A DNA stretch of 64,000 bases from Methylorubrum aminovorans (lineage in GTDB: Bacteria; Pseudomonadota; Alphaproteobacteria; Rhizobiales; Beijerinckiaceae): contig NZ_BPRC01000010.1 in NCBI RefSeq assembly GCF_022179725.1, positions 1-64,000 of the forward strand. Direction: 5' to 3'. Of this stretch, positions 55,516 to 62,930 are shown piece after piece. Positions within the stretch are counted from its first letter, which is position 1. Each line of letters starts with the position of its first letter. The notes beneath the pieces are model-generated. The model was given only the letters and a program-made list of their open reading frames with translations. It had not been told where the DNA came from and ran no database searches. The translations under genes and the position numbers were made by a program.

Positions 55516-56581
55516 GCTGCGGGGCATCAACACCGTCCGCGCGAAGCTCGCGGATGGGACGGAGAAGGTCTACCACTACCACCGCGCCACCGGCACGAAG
55601 CTCGTCGGCGAGCCGGGCACGCCCGAGTTCATCCGTTCGTTTCAGGACGCCGTCCGCAGCACAGCCCTGGCGCGCAGCGAGGGCACCGTTGAGTGGCTGA
55701 TCTGGCAGTACAGGGAATCGCGGGCCTGGACCGAACTCGCCGCCAAGACGCGGGAGAGCGCCGCCTACGACCTGAAGGCATGCGAGGAGCGATGGGGCTC
55801 GACGCTGCTGACCATCGTCGAGAACCCGCGGAGCCGGCCCGCCTTCCTGAAGTGGCACGACACGCTGGCCGAGAAGCACCCGAAGGCTGCCGACGCGAAG
55901 CTCGGGCGGCTGGCGCGTGTCTTCGCGTGGGGCGTCGATCGCGGGCACATCCGGCATAACCCGGTCGCAAACTTCGAGCGCGCCTACCGCTCAGACCGCG
56001 CCGAAATGATTTGGATGCCGGAGCACGTCGCCGCGTTCGAGGCGGTCGCCTCGCCCGAGATCAGGCTGGCGATGATGCTGGCCCTCCACACCGGACAGCG
56101 GCAGGTCGATCTCCTGACGCTGCCATGGTCGGCTTGGGACGGCACGGCGGTGACCGTGCGCAGCCAGAGCAAGAGCCGTCGCCTCGTCTACGTGCCGGCG
56201 ACGCGCGCCTTGAAGGCGGCGCTCGACGCCGCGCCGCGCCGCGCCACCACGATACTGGTCGCGCCCCGCGGCGCAGCTTGGCGCAAGCGACGCTTCCACG
56301 AGCTATGGAGCGAGTCGTTCGCGGCGTCGAAGATCGCCGAGGACCTCCACTTCCACGACCTGCGCGGAACGGCGGTGACGATGCTGGCGGAAGCGGGCTG
56401 CACGGTGCCGGAAATCGCGACCATCACGGGTCACTCGCAGGCGCACGCTCAGAAGATTTTGGACCGGTATCTCGCCCGGACCCGGACCCTGGCCGAATCG
56501 GCGATCGCAAAGCTCGACGAACACCGCCGGAACAGAAACTTGCAAAACGCTCTGCAAAACGGCGGCGGGGCGAAGGGCTGA
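55505..56581 (+). CDS. Prophage integrase, tyrosine recombinase
   Basis: A 358-residue integrase. The core-binding domain spans about 60-150; the catalytic domain shows ALHTGQRQVDLLTLPWSAWD (Arg), RSQSKSRRLVYVP (Lys), FHDLRGTAVTMLAEAG (His-x-x-Arg), ATITGHSQAHAQKI (His) and DRYLAR (nucleophile Tyr). It lies 27 bp from the intact tRNA-Pro copy of the attachment site. ATG 55505 chosen, overlapping the excisionase stop. Confidence 0.93.
   Translation: MRVRLRGINTVRAKLADGTEKVYHYHRATGTKLVGEPGTPEFIRSFQDAVRSTALARSEGTVEWLIWQYRESRAWTELAAKTRESAAYDLKACEERWGSTLLTIVENPRSRPAFLKWHDTLAEKHPKAADAKLGRLARVFAWGVDRGHIRHNPVANFERAYRSDRAEMIWMPEHVAAFEAVASPEIRLAMMLALHTGQRQVDLLTLPWSAWDGTAVTVRSQSKSRRLVYVPATRALKAALDAAPRRATTILVAPRGAAWRKRRFHELWSESFAASKIAEDLHFHDLRGTAVTMLAEAGCTVPEIATITGHSQAHAQKILDRYLARTRTLAESAIAKLDEHRRNRNLQNALQNGGGAKG
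56541..56560 (+). other. Candidate integrase arm-type sites (right)
   Basis: Two direct copies of TGCAAAAC, 12 bp apart (56541-56548, 56553-56560), within the last codons of the integrase gene, 46 bp from the attachment core. A related octamer is at 229-236 at the other prophage end. Confidence 0.4.
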
Positions 56582-56605
56582 GGCTGCCCTAAGTCGTTGG
56601 TAAGT

Positions 56606-56657
56606 AATGGTCGGAGTGGCCGGACTTGAACCGACGACCCCCTGTCCCCCAGACAGG
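56606..56657. repeat. attR: 52-bp direct repeat inside tRNA-Pro
   Basis: Exact copy of 148-199. Here it is continuous with the 5' half of the tRNA, so the prophage has restored an intact gene at this end, the common arrangement when the phage attP carries the tRNA 3' half. Confidence 0.95.
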
Positions 56658-56684
56658 TGCGCTACCGGGCTGCGCTACACTCCG
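56608..56684 (-). tRNA. tRNA-Pro(GGG), intact
   Basis: 77 nt including an encoded CCA. On the minus strand the acceptor arms CGGAGTG and CACTCCG pair over seven bases, the anticodon stem CCTGT/ACAGG encloses CTGGGGG (anticodon GGG), and the T loop has GGTTCAAGTCC. It is the integration target of the prophage. Confidence 0.95.
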
Positions 56685-56970
56685 ATGCCCTTGCGGGGCT
56701 CGCGGCTCATAGCGGTCCGCTTCCGGCAGCGCAACCCCTACCGATCGCCACGGATGCCCCCGTGCGCCTCGCCGGGCGGATGATGTGCACGAAGGTGCCC
56801 CTTTTCCTGAAATTTGAGCGGGCGCATTGTTTCACCGCACTGCATCAAGCATGACAGCAGACAAGGCGTTGCAGCGTATTTTCTGTGTCGAGCCCCTCGT
56901 GAGGATCTCAGTGAGGCAACCTGAGTGAAATTTTCGGCCTCCCTTCTCAAGAGCGGCCGAGCGACTTATC

Positions 56971-57732
56971 GTGATGGGAGAGCGATCGTTTTGCGCGGCC
57001 ATGTCTAGAAAATCACTCGACCTGACGTTGGAAATCCTCAAGTCGCTCGACCGAGCACATTCGCGTGAGGATATCCTGCGAGCGATCATGCCGCGGCTCA
57101 ACGCGCTGGGGATCGAATACGTTATCTCGGCGATGATACCGCTCAAACGTCTACCGGCGCGGACGCAAAAGAATTACCTCATATTGGAAAATACATCCGA
57201 CGAGTGGAACCGGCTCTACTTCTCGAAAGGCTACATGTATACGGATCCGATCGTGCAGACGACGCTAACCAGCACGACCGGTTTCCGTTGGTCGGAGATC
57301 GAGCCGGCCGGCGTGCTCGATCCCCGCTCGCGGCAGGTGATGAACGAGGCGAGCGAGTTCGGCCTCGGAGACGGCTTCACCGTGCCGCTCGCCACGCTCG
57401 AGGAGGAGCGCGGCGGACTGACCTTCGCCGGCCGGCAACTCGAGATCAGCCCGGGGCAACGCGGAATGCTGACCCTGCTCGCCTCCTACGTGGTCGGGCA
57501 GACGCTGCTCATCGACAACGGCCCCAGCGAGCGCCGGATGGGACTGACCCCGCGCGAGCGCGAGAGCCTGCAATGGGTCGCCGAGGGCAAGACCGATTGG
57601 GAGATCGGCGAGTTGATGGGCATCTCCCGGCACGGCGTCGATTTCCATCTGCGCTCCGCCCGAATGAAACTCGGCTGTATCTCGCGCACCCAGGCGGTGG
57701 CCGAGGGATTCCGGCGCGGCCTGATCGTCTGA
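56971..57732 (+). CDS. LuxR-type quorum-sensing regulator
   Basis: A 253-residue acyl-homoserine-lactone receptor. The ligand domain keeps the classic residues in EWNRLYFSKGYMYTDPIV (Trp, Tyr, Asp-Pro), GFRWSEI (Trp) and GLGDGFTVPL (Gly); the C-terminal HTH is LTPRERESLQWVAEGKTDWE, IGELMGISRHGVDFHLRSAR, MKLGCISRTQAVAEGFRRG. Start: GTG 56971 or ATG 56974; ATG 57001 (MSRKSLDLTLE) is plausible too. It precedes the luxI-type gene on the same strand. A CTCAG/CTGAG inverted repeat at 56907-56925 may be an operator. The 286 bp between the tRNA and this gene hold nothing else I can support. Confidence 0.88.
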   Translation: MMGERSFCAAMSRKSLDLTLEILKSLDRAHSREDILRAIMPRLNALGIEYVISAMIPLKRLPARTQKNYLILENTSDEWNRLYFSKGYMYTDPIVQTTLTSTTGFRWSEIEPAGVLDPRSRQVMNEASEFGLGDGFTVPLATLEEERGGLTFAGRQLEISPGQRGMLTLLASYVVGQTLLIDNGPSERRMGLTPRERESLQWVAEGKTDWEIGELMGISRHGVDFHLRSARMKLGCISRTQAVAEGFRRGLIV

Positions 57733-58247
57733 TCGGGCCTGTCCGCATCGCGGACGCGGGCGGACGCCTGATCGGAGCGCGCGTGCGCTCGCCGCGCCCG
57801 AGACACGCATCGCGGAGCCGGGACGCGGCACGATTGCAGCGCCGCGCGCCACAGTGGGCAGGGTGCCTCGGCCGGTCAGGCGATCGCGCAGTTTCGGAAA
57901 AGACAATGCAAAATTGAATGTCTGGCGCATCGCCCCCGATGCGATACCCGGACTGGTCGGATGGTCCGGAGACATCGTCCGCCCGCGCTCGCGGCTGCGC
58001 GGATCGAGGGCCGATCGGCCTGAGCCAAATTTTTCTCTCGATCGGCGTCTTCTGTATTGTTTTCGACATACAATCCAAGATAGAGACTTCGGTAGCGCAA
58101 TTCATATACCTTTGGTAGAAGCGCTCACGATCACATCCCTTTCCCGAGTCGCGGCCGCCTCATCGAACGAAAACCTACGGATTCCCGTAGTGCCGCCGCT
58201 CGACTGAATTTGGGACGAACACCTCAGGTTTCTGAAGAGGTGTTCCG
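57733..58247. other. luxR-luxI intergenic region
   Basis: About 515 bp. The first half is GC-rich with no convincing gene on either strand; 58025-58110 is AT-rich and contains ATTGT/ACAAT inverted halves, the likely promoter area of the synthase gene; the end holds the inverted repeat at 58217-58245. Small open frames here lack codon bias and are not accepted as genes. Confidence 0.5.
58217..58245 (+). promoter_or_regulatory. Inverted repeat covering luxI ribosome binding site
   Basis: Arms GAACACCTC (58217-58225) and GAGGTGTTC (58237-58245) are perfect complements over nine bases with an 11-base loop. The right arm contains the AGAGGTG ribosome binding site of the gene starting at 58248. 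Folding in mRNA would hide it; as DNA it could also be a regulator site. Confidence 0.6.
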
Positions 58248-58883
58248 ATGATCCATGTCGTGACCGCTGAGAACATGCAGGACTATGCCGGTGCCCTGGA
58301 TCAGGCCTTCCATCTGAGGCACCGGGTCTTCGTCGAGGAGCTGGGCTGGTCCAACCTCGCCCGGCCCGACCGGCGCGAGATCGACGAGTTCGACGACGAG
58401 CACGCCATTCACCTGCTCGCCCTCGACGAGAGCGAGACCGTCATCGGCTATTCGCGCCTGCTGCCGACGACGCGGCCTTATCTGCTTCCGATGGTGCTGC
58501 CGCAGCTCTGCGAGGGAACGGCGCCGTCGGGCGCACACATCGTCGAATGGGGCCGCATCTGCGTGGCCGAGAGTGCGCGGACCTCGGGCCGGCGGCTCAA
58601 TCCGACGGCGCTGGCCCTGATGACGGCCATCGTCGAGTGGGGGCTGCCGCGGGGGATCACCAGCTTCGTCTCCGAGATGCCGACAAGTTGGATCCTGCGC
58701 CTGCTCCAACTGCACCTGCGCGCCATCCCCCTCGGCCTGCCGCACGAGATCGAGGGCGAGGAGATCGTCGCGGTCGAGGCGGCCTTCGACCGCCGATCGC
58801 TGCGCCAGCTCCAGAACAAGCGCGGCGACATCCGCTCCGTCCTGGCTCCGCCGCGCACCAGCGTCGCCCGCCTCGCCTCCTGA
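58248..58883 (+). CDS. LuxI-type acyl-homoserine-lactone synthase
   Basis: A 211-residue enzyme making the AHL signal from SAM and acyl-ACP. FHLRHRVFVEELGW keeps Arg, Phe and Trp of the family, REIDEFDDEHAIHLLA the acidic pair, GYSRLLPT the next Arg. The usual E-x-S/T-R motif is VEWGRICV here, Gly replacing Ser/Thr. C-terminal half (WILRLLQLHLRAIPLGLPHE) is the acyl-chain pocket region. The specific signal cannot be deduced. Methylobacteria are known to make long-chain AHLs with such enzymes. Confidence 0.88.
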   Translation: MIHVVTAENMQDYAGALDQAFHLRHRVFVEELGWSNLARPDRREIDEFDDEHAIHLLALDESETVIGYSRLLPTTRPYLLPMVLPQLCEGTAPSGAHIVEWGRICVAESARTSGRRLNPTALALMTAIVEWGLPRGITSFVSEMPTSWILRLLQLHLRAIPLGLPHEIEGEEIVAVEAAFDRRSLRQLQNKRGDIRSVLAPPRTSVARLAS

Positions 58884-58996
58884 CGAACGCAACGACGGAG
58901 TCCCCGGCCTCCGTCGCCCGACATCGGCACCGCCGCTCGACCGCGGCGCCGGACGCACACCTTCAGCCTGACGCATCACGCGCGGGGAGTAGTATC

Positions 58997-59602
58997 GTGA
59001 AACGCAGACGCAGTGACGCCCGACGCGCAACGGCACCGGGGATCGTCGGATCGCTGGCGAAATCCGAGATCGTCGGAACCTGGGAATGGAACCCGGCGAC
59101 CGGCTGCTTCCTCCTCGATTCGGAAGCCGCCGAACGGATGGCGGGCGATGCCCGTCTCGCCGCACGTCCCCTGCGCAGCGAGCAGGCGACGGCCGGTCTC
59201 GAGGCCTCGGAGGCCGCCCGCTTCCTCGGCGAGGTCGGCCGGGCTGCCGAGCAGGAAGACGACGTCGCCATCGACCTGTGGGTCGCGTCCTCGTTCGGTG
59301 CCGCGCGCCAGGTTCTGTGCCGCGGCCGGATCCATCGCGATGCACGGCAACAACCGGTTCGCGGGGAGGGGACCCTGGTCGAGCTTGCCGATCCCGGCGC
59401 CGAGATGCGGAGCTTGCGCGAGTTGGAACGTGCGGCTGCGGCGGAGGCCATCGACGAGGCGGCCGAACTCCTCATCGCGGCGCGCCGGGCGATTGATGCG
59501 AGCGGCAGGCCCCGGCTGCGCCAACTCGTGGATGTCCTCCTGCTGGAGGTCGCCCGCGAGATCGCGAGCCACAGCGACACGACCGAGCCTCCGGCGAACT
59601 GA
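58997..59602 (+). CDS. PAS-domain protein
   Basis: A 201-residue protein from GTG 58997. Residues 25-130 look like a PAS domain (IVGTWEWNPATGCFLLDSEA, GTLVELADPGAEM) and the C-terminal 60 residues are helical (LRELERAAAAEAIDEAAELL; LRQLVDVLLLEVAREIASHS). No output domain, so it may be a single-domain sensor or a partner of another protein. Just downstream of luxI. Confidence 0.65.
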   Translation: MKRRRSDARRATAPGIVGSLAKSEIVGTWEWNPATGCFLLDSEAAERMAGDARLAARPLRSEQATAGLEASEAARFLGEVGRAAEQEDDVAIDLWVASSFGAARQVLCRGRIHRDARQQPVRGEGTLVELADPGAEMRSLRELERAAAAEAIDEAAELLIAARRAIDASGRPRLRQLVDVLLLEVAREIASHSDTTEPPAN

Positions 59603-59610
59603 AGCACGGC

Positions 59611-59629
59611 GCCGGATCTCGGATCCGGC
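59611..59629 (+). terminator. Hairpin after PAS gene
   Basis: Arms GCCGGATC (59611-59618) and GATCCGGC (59622-59629) with a TCG loop, eight bases past the stop. No T run; probable weak terminator. Confidence 0.45.
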
Positions 59630-59753
59630 ACGGTGTTCCGGCTTCCTGCGTCGCATCGTCCTCCACCCAGAGCCCTCTTTCGGGATGACGCCAGGGGCTT
59701 AAGACGAGCGATCGGCGCTCGGCGCCGGTCGCCAGGGTGACGGGTTCCGGTCT

Positions 59754-61115
59754 ATGCAGCGGCCCATGCAAGACTGTCTCGCCATCGACCTGACCCGTCT
59801 CATCACCCGGCTCCGCCACGCCAGCCCAACCGGCATCGACCGGGTCGACCTCGCCTATGCGCGGCACATCCTGTCCGGAGGCACGGAGGCGACGCGCTTC
59901 GGGCTCGTCTCGACGGCACTGGGTCCGCGCGTGCTCGACCGGAACACCGCCCGCGGCATCGTCGAGGCGGTCGCGGAGGGCTGGACCGAGGATGTCACGG
60001 CCGGGGCTGATCCGGTCTTCCAGAGCCTCGCGGCCTCGCTCGCCCTCGCCCCCACCGCCGAGGACCGCCTGCCGCGGAGAGGGAACCGGCGCCGGCGGGA
60101 AGGGGGGCTCGACCGGCGCCGCCTCCAGGCCGAGACCGCCCTTCGAGTGCTGCGCTCCGGCGGCACCGAGCGCCTGCCCGAGGGCACGATCTACGTGCAC
60201 ACCTCACATCTGCGGCTCGACCGGCCGGAGCGCTTCGACTGGCTCTACACAAGGCGCGACGTGCGGCCGGTCTTCTTCGTCCACGACCTGATCCCGATCT
60301 CGCATCCGGAATACGGCCGGCCGGGGGAGGCGGAGCGCCACGCGGCGCGAATGGAAACTGTCGCGCGCCACGCCGCGCACGTGCTCGTCAATTCGGGCGA
60401 TGTCGGCGCCCGCTTCACGGACTACGCCCGCCGCCGAGGCCTCGGCGCCAAGCCGGTGACCGTGGCGCCCCTCGGCGTCGAGCCCGTCTTCTCGGACGGC
60501 GCGGGCGCGGCGGAGCTGCCGGGGCTCGCCCGGCCGACCTTCCTCGTCTGCGGCACGATCGAGCCGCGCAAGAATCACCTCCTGCTGCTCAACCTCTGGC
60601 GCGACCTCGCCGGGCGCCTCGGTCCGGCGACGCCGCGGCTGGTCCTGGTCGGGCGGCGCGGCTGGGAGATCGAGAACGTCGCCGACATGCTCGACCGCTG
60701 CGTGGTGATTCGCCCTCACGTCAGCGAGGTGGTCGGCCTCTCGACTCAGGGCCTGGCGGCCCTGATGCGCGGCGCCACCGCCCTGCTGATGCCCTCCTTC
60801 ATCGAGGGCTACGGCCTGCCGGTAGTCGAGGCGGCGGCGAGCGGCCTTCCGGTCGTGGCCTCCGACATCCCGGTCCACCGCGAGATCGGCGGCCGATTCG
60901 CCCACCTCCTCGATCCGCTCGACGGCCCGGGCTGGACGCGGGCCATCGAGGCTCTGAGCGAGCCGGCCTCCGGGCTCAGGACGGAGCTTGTCGGACGCCT
61001 CGCGGGCTACGAACCGCCGCGCTGGGCCGGGCATTTCGAGCGCGTCGATGCGGCGCTCGCCGGCCTGCCGGCCGCGGCCTCGCCGATGTTGCGCGGCGCG
61101 GGCGAGAGGACTTAA
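59754..61115 (+). CDS. Glycosyltransferase, GT4-like
   Basis: A 453-residue GT-B fold enzyme. The N-terminal half has PTGIDRVDLAYARHIL and FFVHDLIPISHPEYGRPGEA; the donor-binding half has CGTIEPRKNHLLLLNLWRDL, LVLVGRRGWEIENV and the GT4 signature LLMPSFIEGYGLPVVEAAAS with GLPVVASDIPVHREIGG. Probably builds surface polysaccharide. ATG 59754 or 59766. Confidence 0.88.
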   Translation: MQRPMQDCLAIDLTRLITRLRHASPTGIDRVDLAYARHILSGGTEATRFGLVSTALGPRVLDRNTARGIVEAVAEGWTEDVTAGADPVFQSLAASLALAPTAEDRLPRRGNRRRREGGLDRRRLQAETALRVLRSGGTERLPEGTIYVHTSHLRLDRPERFDWLYTRRDVRPVFFVHDLIPISHPEYGRPGEAERHAARMETVARHAAHVLVNSGDVGARFTDYARRRGLGAKPVTVAPLGVEPVFSDGAGAAELPGLARPTFLVCGTIEPRKNHLLLLNLWRDLAGRLGPATPRLVLVGRRGWEIENVADMLDRCVVIRPHVSEVVGLSTQGLAALMRGATALLMPSFIEGYGLPVVEAAASGLPVVASDIPVHREIGGRFAHLLDPLDGPGWTRAIEALSEPASGLRTELVGRLAGYEPPRWAGHFERVDAALAGLPAAASPMLRGAGERT

Positions 61116-61189
61116 GACATCCCCGGACATCCCGACGCATTTCGATCCGCCCTTTTTCGGCGGCCCCTCTCTCGGAAAGATCGGTTGCG

Positions 61190-61513
61190 ATGAAAGTGGT
61201 CGACCTCGACCGCGAGACGGTCAAGCAGGGCTTGGCGGACGGCTCGCTGCTGCTCATCGATGTGCGCGAGGATCACGAATTCGCCCGCGGGCGCATTCCC
61301 GGCTCGGTCTCGCACCCACTCTCGACCTTCGATCCCGCGGCGCTGAAGGCGCTGATCGAGGCGGATGGGCGCCGGCCGGTCTTCTCCTGCGCCTCTGGGG
61401 TCCGCTCGGTCCACGCGATCGCCGCGGCGCAGCAATCCGGGATCGACGTCAGCGAGCATTACGCGGGCGCTTTCAAGGATTGGTACGCCGCAGGTGAGCC
61501 GGTGGAGGCGTAG
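61190..61513 (+). CDS. Rhodanese-like domain protein
   Basis: A 107-residue single rhodanese domain: SLLLIDVREDHEFARGRIPG, VSHPLSTFD and the active-site loop FSCASGVRS with catalytic Cys, ending in YAGAFKDWYAAGEPVEA. Acts as a sulfurtransferase or sulfur carrier in the cytoplasm. Confidence 0.9.
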   Translation: MKVVDLDRETVKQGLADGSLLLIDVREDHEFARGRIPGSVSHPLSTFDPAALKALIEADGRRPVFSCASGVRSVHAIAAAQQSGIDVSEHYAGAFKDWYAAGEPVEA

Positions 61514-61632
61514 ATCAGGCATGTCTGCGCTGCAGAGCGTCTGACCGTTCCTCTCTTTGAGGGCCGCCATGTGCGCGGGCGCACGCCCCATACTAGGTTG
61601 CCGGGACTAGGCCGCGCCATGCAGGGAACCGA

Positions 61633-62778
61633 ATGATGCGCAGCCTCAGGCCTCTTCTTCTCGCCACACCGCTGATCGCCTCCGTGCTGCTGGCGGCCGG
61701 GCCGGCCGGCGCACAGATGCCGGGCGCGCCGCCCCCCGGCGTGACCGTCGCCAAGCCGGTGGTGCGCGAGATCGTCGAGCAGGACCAGTATACCGGCCGC
61801 TTCGACCCGATCGAATTCGTCGAGGTCCGCGCCCGGGTGACGGGATACCTCGACAAGATCATGTTCCAGGACGGCGCCAACGTGAAGAAGGGCGAGGTGC
61901 TCTTCATCATCGACCGCCGGCCCTACAAGGCGGCTCTGGAGCAGGCCCAGGCCGCACTCACCTCGGCCAAGGCGCGGCTCTCCTTCACTCAGACCGACTT
62001 GGAGCGCGCCCAGGTTCTCTCGCGCGGCGGCAACATCTCCGAGCAGGTCACCGACCAGCGCCGTCAGGCCTCGCAGACTGCCCAGGCCGACGTCGACAGC
62101 GCGGAGGCCGCGCTTCGCAACGCCCAGCTCAACTACGACTTCACGGAAGTGAAGTCGCCGATCAACGGGCGAATCAGCCAGCGCCTCGTCACCGAAGGCA
62201 ACATCGTCAGCACCGACCAGACGATCCTGGCCCGGATCGTCTCGCTCGATCCGATCTATTTCGGCTTCAACGTCGATGAGCGTTCGTTTCTGAAGTACCA
62301 GGGCTCGCTCGGGATCGGCATGGGCCAGATGCAGCGCGGCAAGGGCGCGCCCGTCCAGATCGCCCTGTCCGGCGAGGAGAAGCCGACCCGCAAGGGCACG
62401 CTCGACTTCGTCGACAACCGGGTCGATTACCAGACCGGCACGATGCTGCTGCGCGCCACCGTCGAGAACCCGGACGGGTTCATCAAGCCGGGCCTGTTCG
62501 GCATCGTCTCGATGCCGGCCACCAAGCCGTTCCAGGGCATCCTGATCCCCGACGAGGCGGTCTCGGCCAACCAGGACAAGCGTATCGTCTATGTCCTCGG
62601 CGAGGGCGACAAGGTCGCAGCGCGGACGATCAAGCTCGGACCGATCGTCGATGGCTACCGCGTGGTCCGCGACGGCCTGAAGGGCGACGAGTTCGTGGTC
62701 ATCAACGGCGTCGCCAAGGTCCGCCCGGGCGCGCAGGTGAAGCCCGAGACGGTCGAGCTGCCCCCGACGAAGAAGTGA
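61633..62778 (+). CDS. RND efflux periplasmic adaptor (membrane fusion protein)
   Basis: A 381-residue protein with a signal peptide (LLLATPLIASVLLAAGPAGA), biotinyl-lipoyl halves (EFVEVRARVTGYLDKIMFQD and FTEVKSPINGRISQRLVTEG), an alpha-hairpin (about 100-165) and a beta-barrel. No lipobox cysteine. Bridges the pump encoded downstream to an outer-membrane channel. First gene of a two-gene pump operon. Confidence 0.92.
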   Translation: MMRSLRPLLLATPLIASVLLAAGPAGAQMPGAPPPGVTVAKPVVREIVEQDQYTGRFDPIEFVEVRARVTGYLDKIMFQDGANVKKGEVLFIIDRRPYKAALEQAQAALTSAKARLSFTQTDLERAQVLSRGGNISEQVTDQRRQASQTAQADVDSAEAALRNAQLNYDFTEVKSPINGRISQRLVTEGNIVSTDQTILARIVSLDPIYFGFNVDERSFLKYQGSLGIGMGQMQRGKGAPVQIALSGEEKPTRKGTLDFVDNRVDYQTGTMLLRATVENPDGFIKPGLFGIVSMPATKPFQGILIPDEAVSANQDKRIVYVLGEGDKVAARTIKLGPIVDGYRVVRDGLKGDEFVVINGVAKVRPGAQVKPETVELPPTKK

Positions 62779-62930
62779 TACCGCGCCGTCGCGGGGGCGA
62801 GGCGGAAAGCGGACGAGCAAGATTCGAGCGCCGACGCTCCCGGACCGACCGGGCGGCGCCGGCCTGGACGCAGACGGCAAGCCGCACGGATCGCGCCAGC
62901 GCGCGCACCGGCCGGCGAGAGGTTTGAACG

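Larger units (their letters stand above)
148..56657. mobile_element. P22-like prophage integrated in tRNA-Pro(GGG)
   Basis: The element is bounded by a 52-bp exact direct repeat equal to the 3' half of a tRNA-Pro gene. Between the repeats are integrase and excisionase at the right end, a CI-type repressor flanked by operators, replication and recombination genes, terminase, P22-type portal and coat, scaffold, gp4/gp10-like tail accessory proteins, ejection proteins, tail spike and lysis genes. All modules needed for a temperate podovirus appear present, so it may be inducible. Three decayed genes are visible (RlpA-like, a zinc-finger protein and a PP-loop protein), but none is a known essential function. 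Confidence 0.95.

Noticed and set aside
57876..58118. Small open frames on both strands between luxR and luxI
   Set aside because: No ribosome binding sites, no codon bias and no hydrophobic or domain pattern; treated as intergenic.
58224..59345. Minus-strand open frame of 373 codons opposite luxI
   Set aside because: Arg/Pro-rich antisense translation; the plus strand encodes a clear LuxI family enzyme.
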